Assembly: GCF_016545825.1 (NCBI RefSeq)
Contig: NC_052619.1
Coordinates: forward strand, 74,286,115-74,350,114
Direction: 5' to 3'
Origin: Eucalyptus grandis
Lineage: Eukaryota > Streptophyta > Magnoliopsida > Myrtales > Myrtaceae
Length of the DNA: 64,000 nt
Each line of letters opens with the position of its first letter. Positions within the stretch are counted from its first letter, which is position 1. Below are positions 45,968 to 60,400 of the stretch, piece after piece. The notes beneath the pieces were generated by a model, which worked only from the letters and a program-made list of their open reading frames with translations, ran no database searches and was not told the origin of the DNA. A program made the position numbers and the translations under genes.

Positions 45968-48862
45968 CTCCCTCGGCGATTGTTTCCCGCCCCCCACCCC
46001 AAAACACCATTCCATTCCCAAGGGAGAATAACTACTTTTTGCTTTTCAACGCCCTGGTCCCTCCACCTGTGCACTCAATTTGTTTTCAAATGTCCTCTTG
46101 TTTTGTTTTGTCAGTTCCATTTTGAGTTGTGGTTGCGCTACCTGCTGTCGTGTCACCATTGGATCGTCTCATTTTGCCCGATATAAACTTGACAAACTGC
46201 TATGGTATCTCTCCAGTTCCAAATTACATATTAATATCCGTACATAATCCCACTAGCGGCCGGGCCCTGGGCCCCGGGGGGTTGTCGGTTGGAGTGTACA
46301 TAATATTCTAACCTTGACACTCCAATTACCATCGCCCCACCAATCGATGGTTTTCTTTCAAGGCAGTGCAGCTTCAATCCACATTATGTTGTGCTCTTGC
46401 AAAATAGAAATGATTACGTAACGATGCACAATGAGAATAATAGTTTATTCTAAATCACAAAAAAATAAAATCACAAATAATTATAAATTGTTGTGTGGGA
46501 TTTATTTCTTCAAAAATTTGTAACTCACAACAGGCTGTTATTTTCGTAGTATCCTCATGACTGCTCCGCTAATAAAGCCCTTGCAAAAACCACACCTTAA
46601 AAAGTGTAGCCATGTAGTAACATTTTGTTGTCTCGATAACTATTGAACACCAATTTTGTATGAATGAATGAAAATCGAGCAACTTATCAAAAAAATTATA
46701 AACTTATTGCAATTGTCCAATTCATTTTTTTTTGCCAATTAAATCTTAAAATTTTTGCATTTATGTCAATTTAGTTTATTCGGCGATTTTTGGTTGGCTT
46801 GTGCTAACGTGAATATTTTTTTCAATTTTTTTGTTCCTTTATTTTCTTTTTCCTTTTTTTCCTCTTCTTCCTCTAGGTGAGGGCTGGTGATCTCCTGCCA
46901 AATCTAGTTGGGTGAGGCTCGACTTGGACAATGGCTGGCGAGGGTGAACCTCACCGGATTTGGCGAAGGGGTGGGGCTTGCCAGATTTGGTGGGGCCTCC
47001 AACGGTCAATGGTGAGGTTGACCTCGCTAGCCTTACCTCTGGGTGGCGGCGGAAAAGGAAGGAGGGGAAAAAAGAGAGAAAGAAAATAAGAAAAAAGGAA
47101 AATTTAATAAAAAAAAGTTGTCCATATTAGTGTTGGTTGAACGACCAATGTCCACATCCGGACTAGTCGCCAAAATTGACCGTATGGATTAAATTAGCAT
47201 GAATGTAAAATGTTTGAGATTGAATTGGTCCAAAAAAAGTTTATAATTGAATTAGTACAATTATAATAGGTTTAGGATTTTTTTTGGGTAATTCTTGACT
47301 TAGACAGTGGCTGGCGAGGGTGAACCTCACCGGATTTGGCGGAGGGGTGGGGCTTGCCAGATTTGGTGGGGCCTCCAACGACCAATGGCGAGGTTGACCT
47401 CGCTAGCCTTACCTCTGGCTAGCGGCGGAAGAAGGAAGGATGGGAAAAAAGAGAGAAAGAAAATAAAAACAAAAGGAAAATTTAATAAAAAAGTTGTCTA
47501 TATTAGTGTTGGTTGGACGACCAATGTCCACATCTGGACCAGTCAGCCAAAATCGACTGTATGGATTAAATTAGCACGGATGCAAAATGTTTGGGATTGA
47601 ATTGGTTCAAACAAAGTTTATAATTGAATTGGTACAATTATAATAGATTTATGATTTTTTTTTGGGTAATTCTTGACTTGGATAGTGGCTAGTGAGGGTG
47701 AACCTCACTGGATTTGGCGGAGGGGTGGGGCTTGCTAGATTTGGTGGGTCCTCCAACGGTCAATGGCGAGGTTAACCTCGCTAGCCTTACCTCTGGCTAG
47801 CAGCGGAAGAAGGAAGGAGGGGAAAAAAGAGAGAAAGAAAATATATAAAAAAAAATTTAATAAAAAGGTTGTCCATATTAGTGTTGGTTGGATGACCAAT
47901 GTCCACATCTGGACTAGTTAGCCAAAATCGACCGTATGTATTAAATTAATACGGATGCAAAATGTTTGGGATTGAATTGGCCCAAAAAAAGTTTATAATT
48001 GAATTAGTACAATTATAATAGGTTTAGGATTTTTTGGGGTAATTCTCCCAATGAAAGTATAATCTAATGTTCGGACACTTCATGTCCAAGGCGTATAAAA
48101 TGAACTCAATCAAGTTCCTAACAATCAAAATTGATATTTCTTTTAAGCTGTGTTTATCTTAGGGAAAATAAATAATTTGAAGAATATTTTCTTCAAAATC
48201 ATTGTTTGTATCACTTATGAAAATGAAGAAATTTAAAAATATTTTCATTGCATATGGAAATGTTTAGCCATAAATTGTTATTAATAATGAAAAATTATAG
48301 ATTATTTCAAAAGATATAAGTGATCATTTTTAAGATCATATTTTTTGATTATTTAATTTTTGTGAAATAAATGGAGCTTTAGCGAAAGTGGAAGAATACA
48401 GAAATATCATTTCGAGGGATGGCAAAAGAGGAAGAGGCTATAGGCGAGAAGATGTTTGAATGGTATATCTCACCCCGTCGTGATTCGTATGTAAGTACAA
48501 TTTGAAGATTATTATGGTTAAAATTCATCTCGAGCTCAAGTCAATTGAACGAACTAGACCCGAATCGAATTGGGAGTAAACTCGTCGGTTTCGATATTTC
48601 CATGTTGGAGATCCAAGTCGTTTGGACTTTGACCGTGAAAGAAAGAAAATTCTGGACTTGGATCATACCTCGGAAACGTCGTACGATCCGGCCCACTAGT
48701 AGTTCGACGGGTCCATGGACATTTTCAAGGGCCGAGTTTTGGGGGGGCGAAGCTGGGCTATTTCATGAAGCGACAAAAGAAGAGGGGAACGAATGAATTA
48801 CAAGAGAGGTTTGATTTGAAGCGGGGGAGAGAAGCACGAGTGGAGCGGGGGAAGGGAAGGGA
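45968..48862. other. Intergenic region between FLS and LepA with foldback array
   Basis: 45968-46680 includes the FLS 3' flank. About 46685-48042 is the foldback array described separately. 48043-48862 is AT-rich then GC-rich and should contain the LepA promoter. No gene is supported; the frame at 47307-47600 belongs to the repeat. Confidence 0.55.
46685..48042. repeat. Foldback element with three tandem copies of core plus right arm
   Basis: The left arm (about 46685-46870, AATTATAAACTTATTGCAAT) is an imperfect inverse of the right-arm text ACAATTATAATAGGTTTA. Between them is a GC-rich core with CGAGG and CCTCG words (GCTGGCGAGGGTGAACCTC). The core and right arm recur at 46921, 47297 and 47674, with spacings of 376 and 377 bases. 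T/C-rich DNA before the core can pair with A/G-rich DNA after it. No transposase and no clear target duplication were seen. Confidence 0.75.
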
Positions 48863-51800
48863 ATGGCCACGTCAGCAGCATCGGTCTCGGAGGTGCGCGC
48901 CTCTCCATCGCTGCTCTCTCCTCCTTATCCGCAGCCGATCACCACCGCCGGAGAAGACTCCACACGGCGGCGACCTCCGCTCCTCACTATTCCCTGAAAC
49001 TCGCTCCGCTTCACTCCGCTGCATCCAGGAGCAGGAGCAGGAGCAGGAGCAGCATCGTCAGCCACCCTCCACTCCGCTGTCGCGCCTCCAACACCATCGC
49101 CGACGTCGATGACGTCACCGCCCGAGTGCAAGCCGGCCGGCATCGCCTCCTCAAGGTACGTCCGTCGATTCCTCCCTCCCATGGATGGAGGATGGAAGCC
49201 ACTTAACTCGCCGTGTCGGGTGATGAGGTGGTGGTGCGGTGCAGGTCCCGACCTCGAACATCAGGAACTTCAGCATAATCGCGCACATCGACCACGGGAA
49301 ATCCACTCTGGCCGACAAGTTGCTCCAGGTGACGGGCACCGTGGAGAAGCGCGACATGAAGGACCAGTTCCTCGACAACATGGACCTCGAGAGAGAACGT
49401 GGCATCACCATCAAACTTCAGGTTCCCTTCCTGCAGTCCTTCTTCCTCCTCCCCTCTCGGTGTTCGCGCTGCACGATGGTGTGCCCGTCGCCCGTGCCTC
49501 CAATTGATCGCCTGATATGTATTTCTTCGCGTCAGGCAGCTCGAATGCGTTACGTGTTCCAGAATCAGCCGTATTGCCTGAACTTAATTGATACTCCCGG
49601 CCATGTCGACTTCTCTTACGAGGTACGTCCGAGTGATCTTGTGGATTTTCCATGCTTCCCCGCATTATTGCTGTTACCTGTTTGGGAATGTTTCTGGTTC
49701 GCGAGTGTAATATCTGGTCATCGTTGACGGGAGAATAGCAACAGTCTGCCGGTGGGTAGAGTTTTTTCGTTTATAGGAGGCTTTTCTTGATTGCATGAAC
49801 AGAGGCATGCTGCTGTCGTAAAGACCCGTTGTCTTATTGTTTAGAATAACTTCTGTCTAGAATTAGGACAACGTTTTCTTACCTGCGAATTTGAAGTGTT
49901 GAATCGTGTTGGTAATTGGGGCCTCCGATAGTTGAAGAGCACGCTAATCTGGGTCTCCTCCAAGAGAGCAAATTTATACAACATTTTTAAATGCTTGTTC
50001 TGCTTGTTCTAGTATTTCTCGTTCTGTTTGATCCAGTATCTTTTATACCTTTTGAATCTAGGTCTCTCGTTCTCTTGCTGCATGTGAAGGTGCTCTCCTT
50101 GTTGTAGATGCTTCGCAGGTACTTTCTCCAGATCAGGCTTATCATTGAGCAAAGCTTTGTTTATCATCTATAGCTGGCACCTTGTATCTTTTTCTTTTGG
50201 TGGGAATCTTATAATTTGACACTTGAATGTTTGATATCCTAATCTTCCCCAATAATTTCAGAAATAGACATTGGCAGCTTTTTATGAATTTTGACCATAA
50301 AATGGTGTGGAATGCCCTGACTTAGTAGTTTTAATAGGCTTAGAAAAGGATATTTAGGTAATTTAGCAATTTCCTCTTTTTTTTTTTTTTCTTCCTGGTA
50401 ATAAGGTTTTTTGCGGTTCTTTATGCACCCAGCTGATTCCATTAGGTGGTAGATGTCCCCAGTCCATTCATACCAGCACAAGTTTGTGCTCCTTGGAGTA
50501 GGATCCCAGAGACATTAGGAGGAAGTTGCTCAATAGTGTTTCATTACAAAGTGCCGACTATCCAGATTTTCCTCCAATTGGCTTATTTAATAACGTATGC
50601 TTGCTGCAGGCTCCTTTCATATTGTCAGTCAAATCTCTTTGAAGAACATCAAAGTTTGACATGCCAGAACTATTAGCACCTTTGGCAAAACTTTTGGGTT
50701 TCAAGCGTTAAGGATTTTGCTGGTCTTACTCTTTATAAGTGCTCATCAAATTTATCCAGATTGCCATTTTCTTCATATTTGGTCAGCTTAAGCAGATAAT
50801 TATTGTCATACTGATTCTGCATAGAAGAATCTCTTGGCTATTTGTCCAATTGTGGTGTACTCTTCCTCTTTAGATGTCCAACTTATCCAAAAGGAAAAAG
50901 GTGCAGCTTACTCAGATGAAAGCGCCCACTCTTCTAGGATAAATCCCCTGCTTGGGAAATATTGTCTGAGCAAGGGTTGACTGTTGTTTATAGAGAGAGA
51001 CATGTTCAGCTGCTAGAAAACTTGTTCATGTAGAGTTATTCCTCTATTCTACAGTCATATGTCGTTCCCCCTTTCTTCCGTCTTCACTAAAAGTTGTTCA
51101 AGATGGAATTGATTTGTGACATTTGGAATGTGGAAGGCAAAGAGCTGCGAGCAGTATTTAGAGAGCTTGTGCTGCTAGTTGCATGGAGCCGTCATAATTG
51201 TTAGTTTTTGAAGAATTTTGTGCAACCACTACCACTTGTTCTAAAAGTATTAAGTTATTCGATGAAAGTATGGTGTTGATATTTACAAGCTGGAATTAAT
51301 GACTGGGGAAGCAAAATAAGGGATCTAGAGAGATTTGAACATAGAATGCCCTGCTCGACCTTCCTACCTTGCTGGGGGTTGTTTTTTGCTTGTTTTTCTG
51401 GTGTGGCTTTCTGTCACCCTAGCTGTGTACCGGCTTTCTGTTTGCCGTGCTTGTTTTCTTTTGCCGCGGTTGGTCCTTTTACGTCCCGGTATCCTTCCAC
51501 TCAGGTTGTTTTTCTTCTTGAGTGTAAGTTTCGGTGCTGGGATTTTCTGTACATTTGCCTGTCCTCAATATAATTATTACCCTTTCTACCAAAAAAAAGC
51601 ATAGGATGCCCTGCTGATACCATTGTAGAATTTTGTTGGACCACTGCCCATATTTTAAAGCTTGGCCAAATAGATGAAGGCGTAGCAATATTCAAGTCTT
51701 TGCTTTGCTGGGACTTTTTTGTTCGCAGAACTCACCCTCTGATTTATTATGTTTCCCTTAGTAATATGTGACACTGCAAAGTGGTATTCATGTAGTCTGT

Positions 51801-54800
51801 TCATTTCTTCATATTGGTTTTTCCAATGGGCCTCATTTGACACTGATTCTTGATTTATGGATAGTGGAGAAAATACAATGCAGTCAGGCATTCTGAATCC
51901 AAAGAATCCAGTGACGTCTGCTCATGAAATTTGCAACTTTATCTTTTTGACATGACCTAATAAAAGATTATTCATCTAGCTTGTTTTGAAAGGTGTCACA
52001 CCAATTAGTAAATTGACTACTACCTATCATCAACTTTCTACTTACTCTAGGTTAACCGAATTGAATTTCAAAAATGAACAAAGAAAAGAAAGTGATTAAG
52101 GCACTTGTTCTCCATTAAAAAAAATAAAAAATCAAGGTGGCTTATTCACAGGTTTTTTCTCACAACTAGTTTCTTGGCACCGTTTTTGTTTGTTCGAGAA
52201 AGGACACTAGCAGCCTTCTTCATTATAACTGAATAATTGGTACTGATTTGTTGAATCATGCATGTCATGTTTGTAGGGTGTTGAAGCACAAACTTTGGCC
52301 AATGTATATCTAGCCTTGGAAAACAACCTGGAAATTATTCCTGTAAGTTCAATATTTTTTTAATCAAGGACTGCAGTTACATCTGACCATCATTTTTCCC
52401 TTTTCTGGATGTCTCTATGTATTTAAACTTCTTTGTTTTATTCCCTGATTCTTGGGCATTGTAGTAAGGATACTAACAAGTTATTATTAAGCTTGTTCAG
52501 TAAGAGTAATTAGTTTGACTTAAAAGATTGAATTCAGTAAAAGGTGCACTTGACATTCTATGGAAGGGTAGGATTAAGTCTTTGATGGAGAATCAATAGC
52601 ATTTGAGCTAATATCCACCAAAAGGACATCCTTGGTTCCATACTCATAAGACATCAATCTTCAGTATTCAATTTTCAGGTATTATTATTTTGCTTCTTCA
52701 ATTTCCAGCATTTAATATTACTAACTCTTAAAATTTCTGTACTCAAAATTTCAGTTTTATGATTCAGTTATCAAATAGACCCTAAGCCTTATCCTACTAA
52801 GTGGAGCTGGTAATATGGATCTATTTAATTATTGCGACTATGCCGTCTCGAATCCTTCTATAAGATCCAATTGCTCTTGGTTGGACTGAGAATTTGGGTT
52901 CAATTCGGTTCAACGTTCCAATTGAATTTTTCGTCTCTAATTTGATTGGAGCATCTTGAGATTGCTGTTTTACTAATCAATAATACCTTGGACACATTTG
53001 GTCATGTAATCCTCAATATCAACTTTTTCTTGGATATAGTCACTGTATATCTAATTTTCTCTTGGTTGCCAACTTCTAGTGAGTGATCCAAATCTGGGCT
53101 CCCCTTTTTTCAACATAGAACCACCCAAAACAAAGCTTTTCCTCACTAAGAGATGTCACCTACATAAATCTCTTTCCACACATTGCTGAGAAGTAAGACT
53201 ATTTAAGTGTACATATAAGTATACAGGTGTGCACATAAATTTGGCTTCCGATTTAGGTGGTAAGGAACAGCGTAAGGTTTTGAGACCAAATTTCCTTCTT
53301 TCTGACAACATTGGCTTATAAAGTAGTTCTTATTTCTTCAGGTGTTGAATAAAATAGATCTTCCAGGAGCAGAACCTGATCGTGTTGTCAAGGAGATTGA
53401 GGAGGTAGGTTCCAAAATAGTTGTTTGCATTTGGCTGTGGCATTTACAGTTCCTTGTTGTTTTACTGGGTGGCACTGTTCTTGAGGCATATTTCATATTA
53501 TTTAGGTTCATCTTTGAAATGAAATAAATTAATGAAAAGAAAGGGAAAAACACAATTTAGATGGTAGTTAGAAAATATAGATCTTTCTTTTACTCAATAG
53601 AGAACCCATCATCTCTAATGAAGCTGAGAGGATATGATGGATGCATAAATCATTCCTAATTGGGAACACTTTTTGCAGAGCCATTTAATAATAGACAGTG
53701 GGGTGCATACTCTTATCTCTTGGCCGTATCTAGTTCCTTCCTGGCAAATTTGGGCGTGACGCATAAGGATTTGATCTCAAACATACTTTTGTTTTTTTCT
53801 AGCACTAGTCTGACATAATCATAAAATTTCACTCTCAATGACTTATGAAATCAGATGTAAAATGCCCAATCATGGATTATAAAGGTGATCCGCAGAGTCT
53901 TCTATCCTTTTATGTCAGTAGCATTACTTGACAATACCGATTATGCATAATTACAAATGTTGCTTGTGTTTCCACAAATGTTTCTGTTCTTGTGAAAATG
54001 CTTTTTTGGCACTTTAAGCTTCCAACCCTTTCCAATAAACTGATGTTGCCATCTCAAACCAAATCTCTCTGCAATAACTGATGGTGCTATATCAGCAAAA
54101 GGGTTTCTTTTTTCTTTAAATTAGGAGAACCTGTCATGATGAGGCATAAACTAAGGATCCCGTGTTATGTTCTTGTTCACCATGTGCTATGTTGACATGG
54201 CAATTAGTTCTGGTGTAATCTTCAAACAGAATAACATTGTGTCCACCTCTTAATCATTGGTAGCTTGTATGAAGTTAGAAACCCTTCTACGGATGATTCT
54301 TCCATTATGAAGAGGGCAGCTTCTTTATTCTTTTAGTTATAACAAACAATTTTGGGAAGTTTGGAATAAGTTATATGTGCACAAGTGAAAATCAGTCCAG
54401 AATTTCACAATTTGGCGATTTTTACTTTTGTCTGCCCTTATTGGAGGACATCTTAGAATTGTGAAGTGGGAAGCATGATACCAAGTCGGTTTTGTCTTTC
54501 TGATGTTAGAATTATTTCCCTATGTTATCTTTATCAATGGCACATCTCATCGTTTTGGCTACAAGAATTTAGTGAGGTTATTTATGTTTCTAACTACCTG
54601 CTCCATTTCATGATTCACAAAATGGACTTTTCCTAAGTAGATTGTAATTTATGACTGACACTGATGGTTTTCAAAATGAAAGTTATGAATTAGACTGATC
54701 TGCGATATCCCAATTGTTGTCTTGTTGTTGGACTTCCATTGTCTTAATATCTGATGAAGGGAATCGAGTAAGAGACATTGGTAGTACCTTTGTGAAATAC

Positions 54801-57364
54801 CTGTAATGGGATTTTTGATTGTTCAACCATGACCAGTTTTGCCTACCATAGTTTGCCATTCTGCCTATGAGCTGTTCCTTTTGTTAAGATGGAAGACTAA
54901 AAGCACATGTCTTGAGCATTCTCAAGGGAGATAACACATAATGCATTTTGGGCATAATAAATTTACCTTTGCCTGCTTTTGTCCTCTAGCAGTTTTTCTT
55001 AACTACAAAGATAAGCTCTCTTTATATCTAATTCCTTGCGACAAATGAACTTTGAAGAGTTTTCTTCACTGAATGCTTTTGTTATGTTAAAATGTTTAGC
55101 CTCTCAAGTTCATCATTCACCAACACAATGAAATGTTAATGATCCCTACATAGTTTGCTGTTGCTTTCTTGGTTTTTAAGAAGCTTAAAGTTGGAGTCTA
55201 ATTTAGTTGGATGGTACATTTATTCATTAAGTAGTACTGTTGTTTCCTGCTTGTTGTTGGATCTTCTCAGTGCCATTGCTCTGTTTGAGCATCACAAATG
55301 AAGAAACAGAAGCTCCAGTGAAAAGTGTGTGTTTCTTTCAGGTGGTCGGCTTAGATTGCAGCAATGCAATCCTGTGCTCTGCAAAGGTCAGTCCCACACA
55401 TGCTTGCACTACAAGGACATTTGGCTCATTTTATAATCTTATGCACAAGGTGCTAAAATCTTCTGTTCATTAAGGAGTGACGCTTTACTTTCAAGTTGCT
55501 TTTGTTCTGTAGGAAGGGATAGGCATACGGGATATCCTTGACTCTATTGTTCAAAGGATTCCACCACCTAGCAACACTATTGAAAGGCCTTTAAGGGCTT
55601 TAATATTTGACAGGTTAATGTTCGCCTCCCTCGAAAAGTATCGGCTTGCTAATTTTGACAATCATACTCTTTTCATCATCCAAGTATTCATTCATAATTG
55701 TGTTGTTATCGCTAATCCATTGTTGCCCCATTCTAAAAGTTTTTGTAAAACTATTTCCATATTTTATATGAGCTGTCAATCTTGTCAAGTGCCATCATAG
55801 TTATATGAGAGAGGGTTACATTGAGAACAAAGAAGATGCCGGAGGAGTGGATGAAAAACACTTTGGCACCTAGGGTATTGGCTTTTTTATAAACAATTTT
55901 CCTTAAAATTGTTTATTCGCATGGTATTTTAGCACAATGAAAGAATTTTAAATTTTGATGCTCCTCGTACTTGTGTTTTGTAAGTTCTCCTTTTGTTGTG
56001 TTGAGTCTTTGGTTATTTATTCCATTTGTTACATCTATAATTTGTGTTTTGTGTGTAAGTTTTGGCCTACATGCGGGGCTGTCAAGAAATATGCTACTAT
56101 ATGTCGTGGGTCTATTTCAGAACAATTTAAACTTGTGGGGCAAATGGTTGTTCAACAGTACCTTGTTACAAGAGTAAAAGTTGCATCCTTATTTTATTCT
56201 GTAGAGGGATTAAGCGGACAAGGCAAATGATCATATGGAAGAATAATTCAGCACAAAGTGGAGAAACTGATTTTCGTTTATGGCAGGAATATTGACTTTG
56301 GAGGTGATTTTGAGTGTTAATTTAGTCATCATGGAAGCTCAAATGTTGTGATCTAGAGTTTAGAGTGTCCTAGAGAGTTACTATGTTCTCATGGATCCAT
56401 TTAGCAGAAGGATGGAAAAGTTGATGAAGACCTTACCCAGTATCAGCATGATGGTTGGAAGTGGACAAGTGCATTTGGTGTTTGTGCAACCATCAAATGT
56501 TGCTAATGGTTAAGGATCAATTTGTATACAATACAATAATAAGGTTGGTGATGCTATATGGGACAAAATGGTGGTTGGCCAGATATTGATGCTTGCAGAA
56601 AATGAGATGAGAATTTCCTTTGGTTGTGCTAGAATTTAACCTTTGTGGACAAGTAGGTGAGAACCCAAATAATGATAAGATTGAAAAGGGTGTTTAAAGT
56701 GGTTTTAATACATGCAATGACAATCTTCTAATGCTCTGGTGAGAAGATATAGTTGTAGGTTGGAGATGCAGGCTAATAGGGGTGAGGAAGATCTGGAAAG
56801 ATCTATCAAAATGTTGCAGAAAGATTTGGAGCACTTAAATTTTACGGAGAACTTACTATGAGTGCAATGGAGTGTAATAGAGCTGGTTCCATTTAGTGGT
56901 ATAAGGCTCAGTAATCTTTGGAATACTGATCATTTTCCCGTTGTCATGCTACTAAAAGGGATCTCTGATCGCCATCATCTCTAGACTTCCCATTTCCTTG
57001 AAATGATTTTTTCTCACTTAATGGATTTCTGTTTATATTTTCCAAACTACATTTGCTTGTAATACTTCTGTACTTACATTTGCTTGTAATACTTCTGTAC
57101 TTTCCTCATATGTGTCTAGTTAACTTTTTAATTGGAGACGTCTAAAATTGCTGGGAAGAAAATGCTTACAAAATTTAAAGCAAACAGGGAGAAATTAAAC
57201 TTTCTTGAAAGGCTGATGTTGATCCGTTGATGTGTATTTAAGGCAGTTCAAGGATAATCATCCATAACTCATGTTCTTTTGAAGTTCTCAATGGACTTCT
57301 TTCTTGTCTATTAGGTATAACTATTTCTTTTTAAGTCAACCTACTTAAATCAATTTTTTTTTGG

Positions 57365-57402
<38 letters not shown>

Positions 57403-60400
57403 GTGCGCATGCATGAATGCACTTGCATTGCACCCGCACCCACACAAACGCGCATAGGAAATTGTGTATGCTCAAGTATATGCAAATATGCTTATGCCCT
57501 CACCCATTAGCATAAAGTTTTTCTGATGTTCCTGCGGCAGTCTTCGCTGCTTGACAACATGCTTTCTGAAGGGAGGGTGGTTTATGTGTTTCTCCACATG
57601 GACTGCCGCCTAAAGTTTATGCCTCTATGCTGTGATGGGCTATCTAAGCATTTCATTGTGAGTAGAAGCCCTCAGACCAGCTTTAAGTGGAGAAGTGCTT
57701 AATCATCTTCAGCTACTGATCTTATGATTATCGATTCATTTAGCCTGTGGTTTTACTTGGCCATTGACATATGTTTTAGCCAGTCGCTGCTCTGCAAATG
57801 GTGAAAAGGTTTTGTGTTATGAAGTCCAGCCCCAAAGCTTAAGTTTATAGGTGGAAGGAGACCACATGAATATAAAGAGCTTTTATGACCCATTGTCAAG
57901 CGAAGTGGGACAATATTTCAATACCTTCTTTGAACATCCCCTCTCACGTGCAAATCGGTGCTGCACGAGGAATTTTTTTTTACCACGCCCTTTCGCGTAA
58001 GGGATAACTAGCTTTGATACCATGTTAAAAAGTCCAACCCAAAAGCTTAAACCTATAGGTGGAGAGAGACCACATGAATATGAAGAGCAATTATGGCCCA
58101 TTATCAAGCGATGTGGGACAATATTTTAACATTTTGAGAAGCAATAATTTCAGGGAACATATTCATTGACAATATCTCTTGTTTGTGAGATTTTTTTGGT
58201 TTTACAAACATATGCTGCAGCTAATTGTTGCAGCTACTGCTGGATCAAAATGCTTTTTTTTCCCTTACTGCAATACGTACATGACTTGTCAAGCTTCGAT
58301 TGACTATACATCTATGTTCATCTTTCTTCTGCAGCTACTATGATCCATATCGAGGTGTTATTGTTTATTTTCGAGTCATTGATGGGACCATTAGGAAAGG
58401 TGACAGAATTTATTTTATGGCAAGTGGGAAGGTAAAGTTCTTGTCATTGTTTTTTTTTTTTTTTTTTTTTTATCGATCTCCCACTGCACCCAACAGCATA
58501 CAATTGTGCTTGTATGTGAACATTCTGCTATTTCCAAGTGCAAAGCTTAATGACATAACTTGGAGAAGTAACAGACAGCAAAAGAACTATAATGAGGGCT
58601 AAAATTGATGAATTAAAGCTGACAGAGAAATGATCTTCTAGGATTCTTAAATATCACTATTGTCTAGCGAATGAGGAGAAACTAGTGACGAAAGATTTAA
58701 AGATCTATTTAAACTAGGGTTATGGACCATAAGTCAATCTCAACTCTTGGTCTAACATAAACAACTTCGAATCTCAACCATTGGAACTCATTAATAGTCA
58801 CATGACTTAACACATGACCCTTATTAGCCTCATAACATAGTGGAATACTAAATAAAAAAGAAAACACTTAAAATACTAAACAGAATGTTGTTCCTGCATA
58901 ACTTGATGTCTTTATTGCTTGTCAAATTGTAACTTACGATTTGATTAAGATTTCTTAGAGGTCCTAGGGATGTTTGTAATGAATATATGTCGATTGTTTA
59001 ATTTCAATTTTACCTTTACAGGATTATGTTGCTGATGAAGTTGGGGTTTTATCTCCAAATCAATTGCAAGTTGAAGAGCTATTTGCTGGGGAGGTAATGG
59101 AGCAAGATTATGTATTTCCACTTGAGTCTTCTTCTTCTTGGTCATTACATATTAAAAAATATGGTATTCTTCTCTTTGCTTACTCTCAACTTTTGTCTCT
59201 TGAAATGCCAGTATGCCTTCTGCTGTTGTCTGTAAGAGCTATAGAATCTAGTACCTAGATGAGATGTCTGAAGTTCTGGCCTTTTGCTTATGGCTTATAT
59301 TTAAAAAATCATAATCTGAGAAGTGAGACAAAATTGAATCATTTCAAATATAAATATTCTCATATTTTTAAAGATTGGAGATGTCCAATGTTAAAGTTGT
59401 TCATGATAAGTCAGTCATGAAACAAAAGTCAGATTCCAAATGCATCTGTATATAATAAGAAAAGTTGGTAGAATGGAACTTTGCGGTTAAGCTAATTGAA
59501 ATATAAATCAATAGTAATTATTCTTATTGTTTGGTAGATAAATTTAAACTGCTTGTATTACTGAAATTTTTATACATTTCACGTTTGTAGTATCGTAGTA
59601 TCAAAATTAAAATGTTCAAGAAGTCAATTTACCGATCACTGCAACACATAAGTCTTCATGTTGTTACAACTAAAGTAAAAAGCCTTTGCTGTAGCTAAAG
59701 GCCTCAGTCAAACCAAAGTTTGATCTAAGATGTTTTGTTAGTGACATGTCTGGGATAGCTTGCCACCTTTTATTTTCTCTTGGGGAGTGGGGCTGGGGTG
59801 GGTGTTTAACGAACTGCCTGTGTTAGGTAATGAAAAGCACTACCATGATTTTTATATGCATGCATATATGAGAGACTACATGCTGACTCTATTTGATAGT
59901 GGACTTATTTGTTGTTGACTCAGATTTTCCAAAACTCATTTTTAAGGCAATTGTCCAACCAAGAAGTGAGCACTCGTGTTCCTGTAACATGTTTAAAATT
60001 TCATTCTATCTTGGATAAATATGGCTGCTACTCATGGTCATGGCAAAATCCAATTACTGATGAATGCATTAAATTCCAGCACAAGTAAACTCTTATCATC
60101 CTTCTTCTTTCTTAGGTTGGATATGACTTGATTGGCATACTGAACTAATCCATCACCAGAATCAGGGATGCCAGTTAAATTGTAGAAATTACAGTCATAC
60201 CTGATGTTGATGTCAAGTTAAAGCATATTAAGTTATACACTTGCTTAGTCTCTACTACATATGTATATATATATACATACATACATATCTATTTTTCTGC
60301 TTAGTATTTTATTATCTTTCCAGGTTGGGTACCTCTCGGCTTCTATAAGGTCTGTAGCAGATGCCAGGGTAGGTGACACTATAACTCACTATGGCAGAAG

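Noticed and set aside
55614..58334. Possible extra gene in the 2.7-kb LepA intron
   Set aside because: Only short frames without motifs were found; the identifiable content is a microsatellite and the TRIM element.
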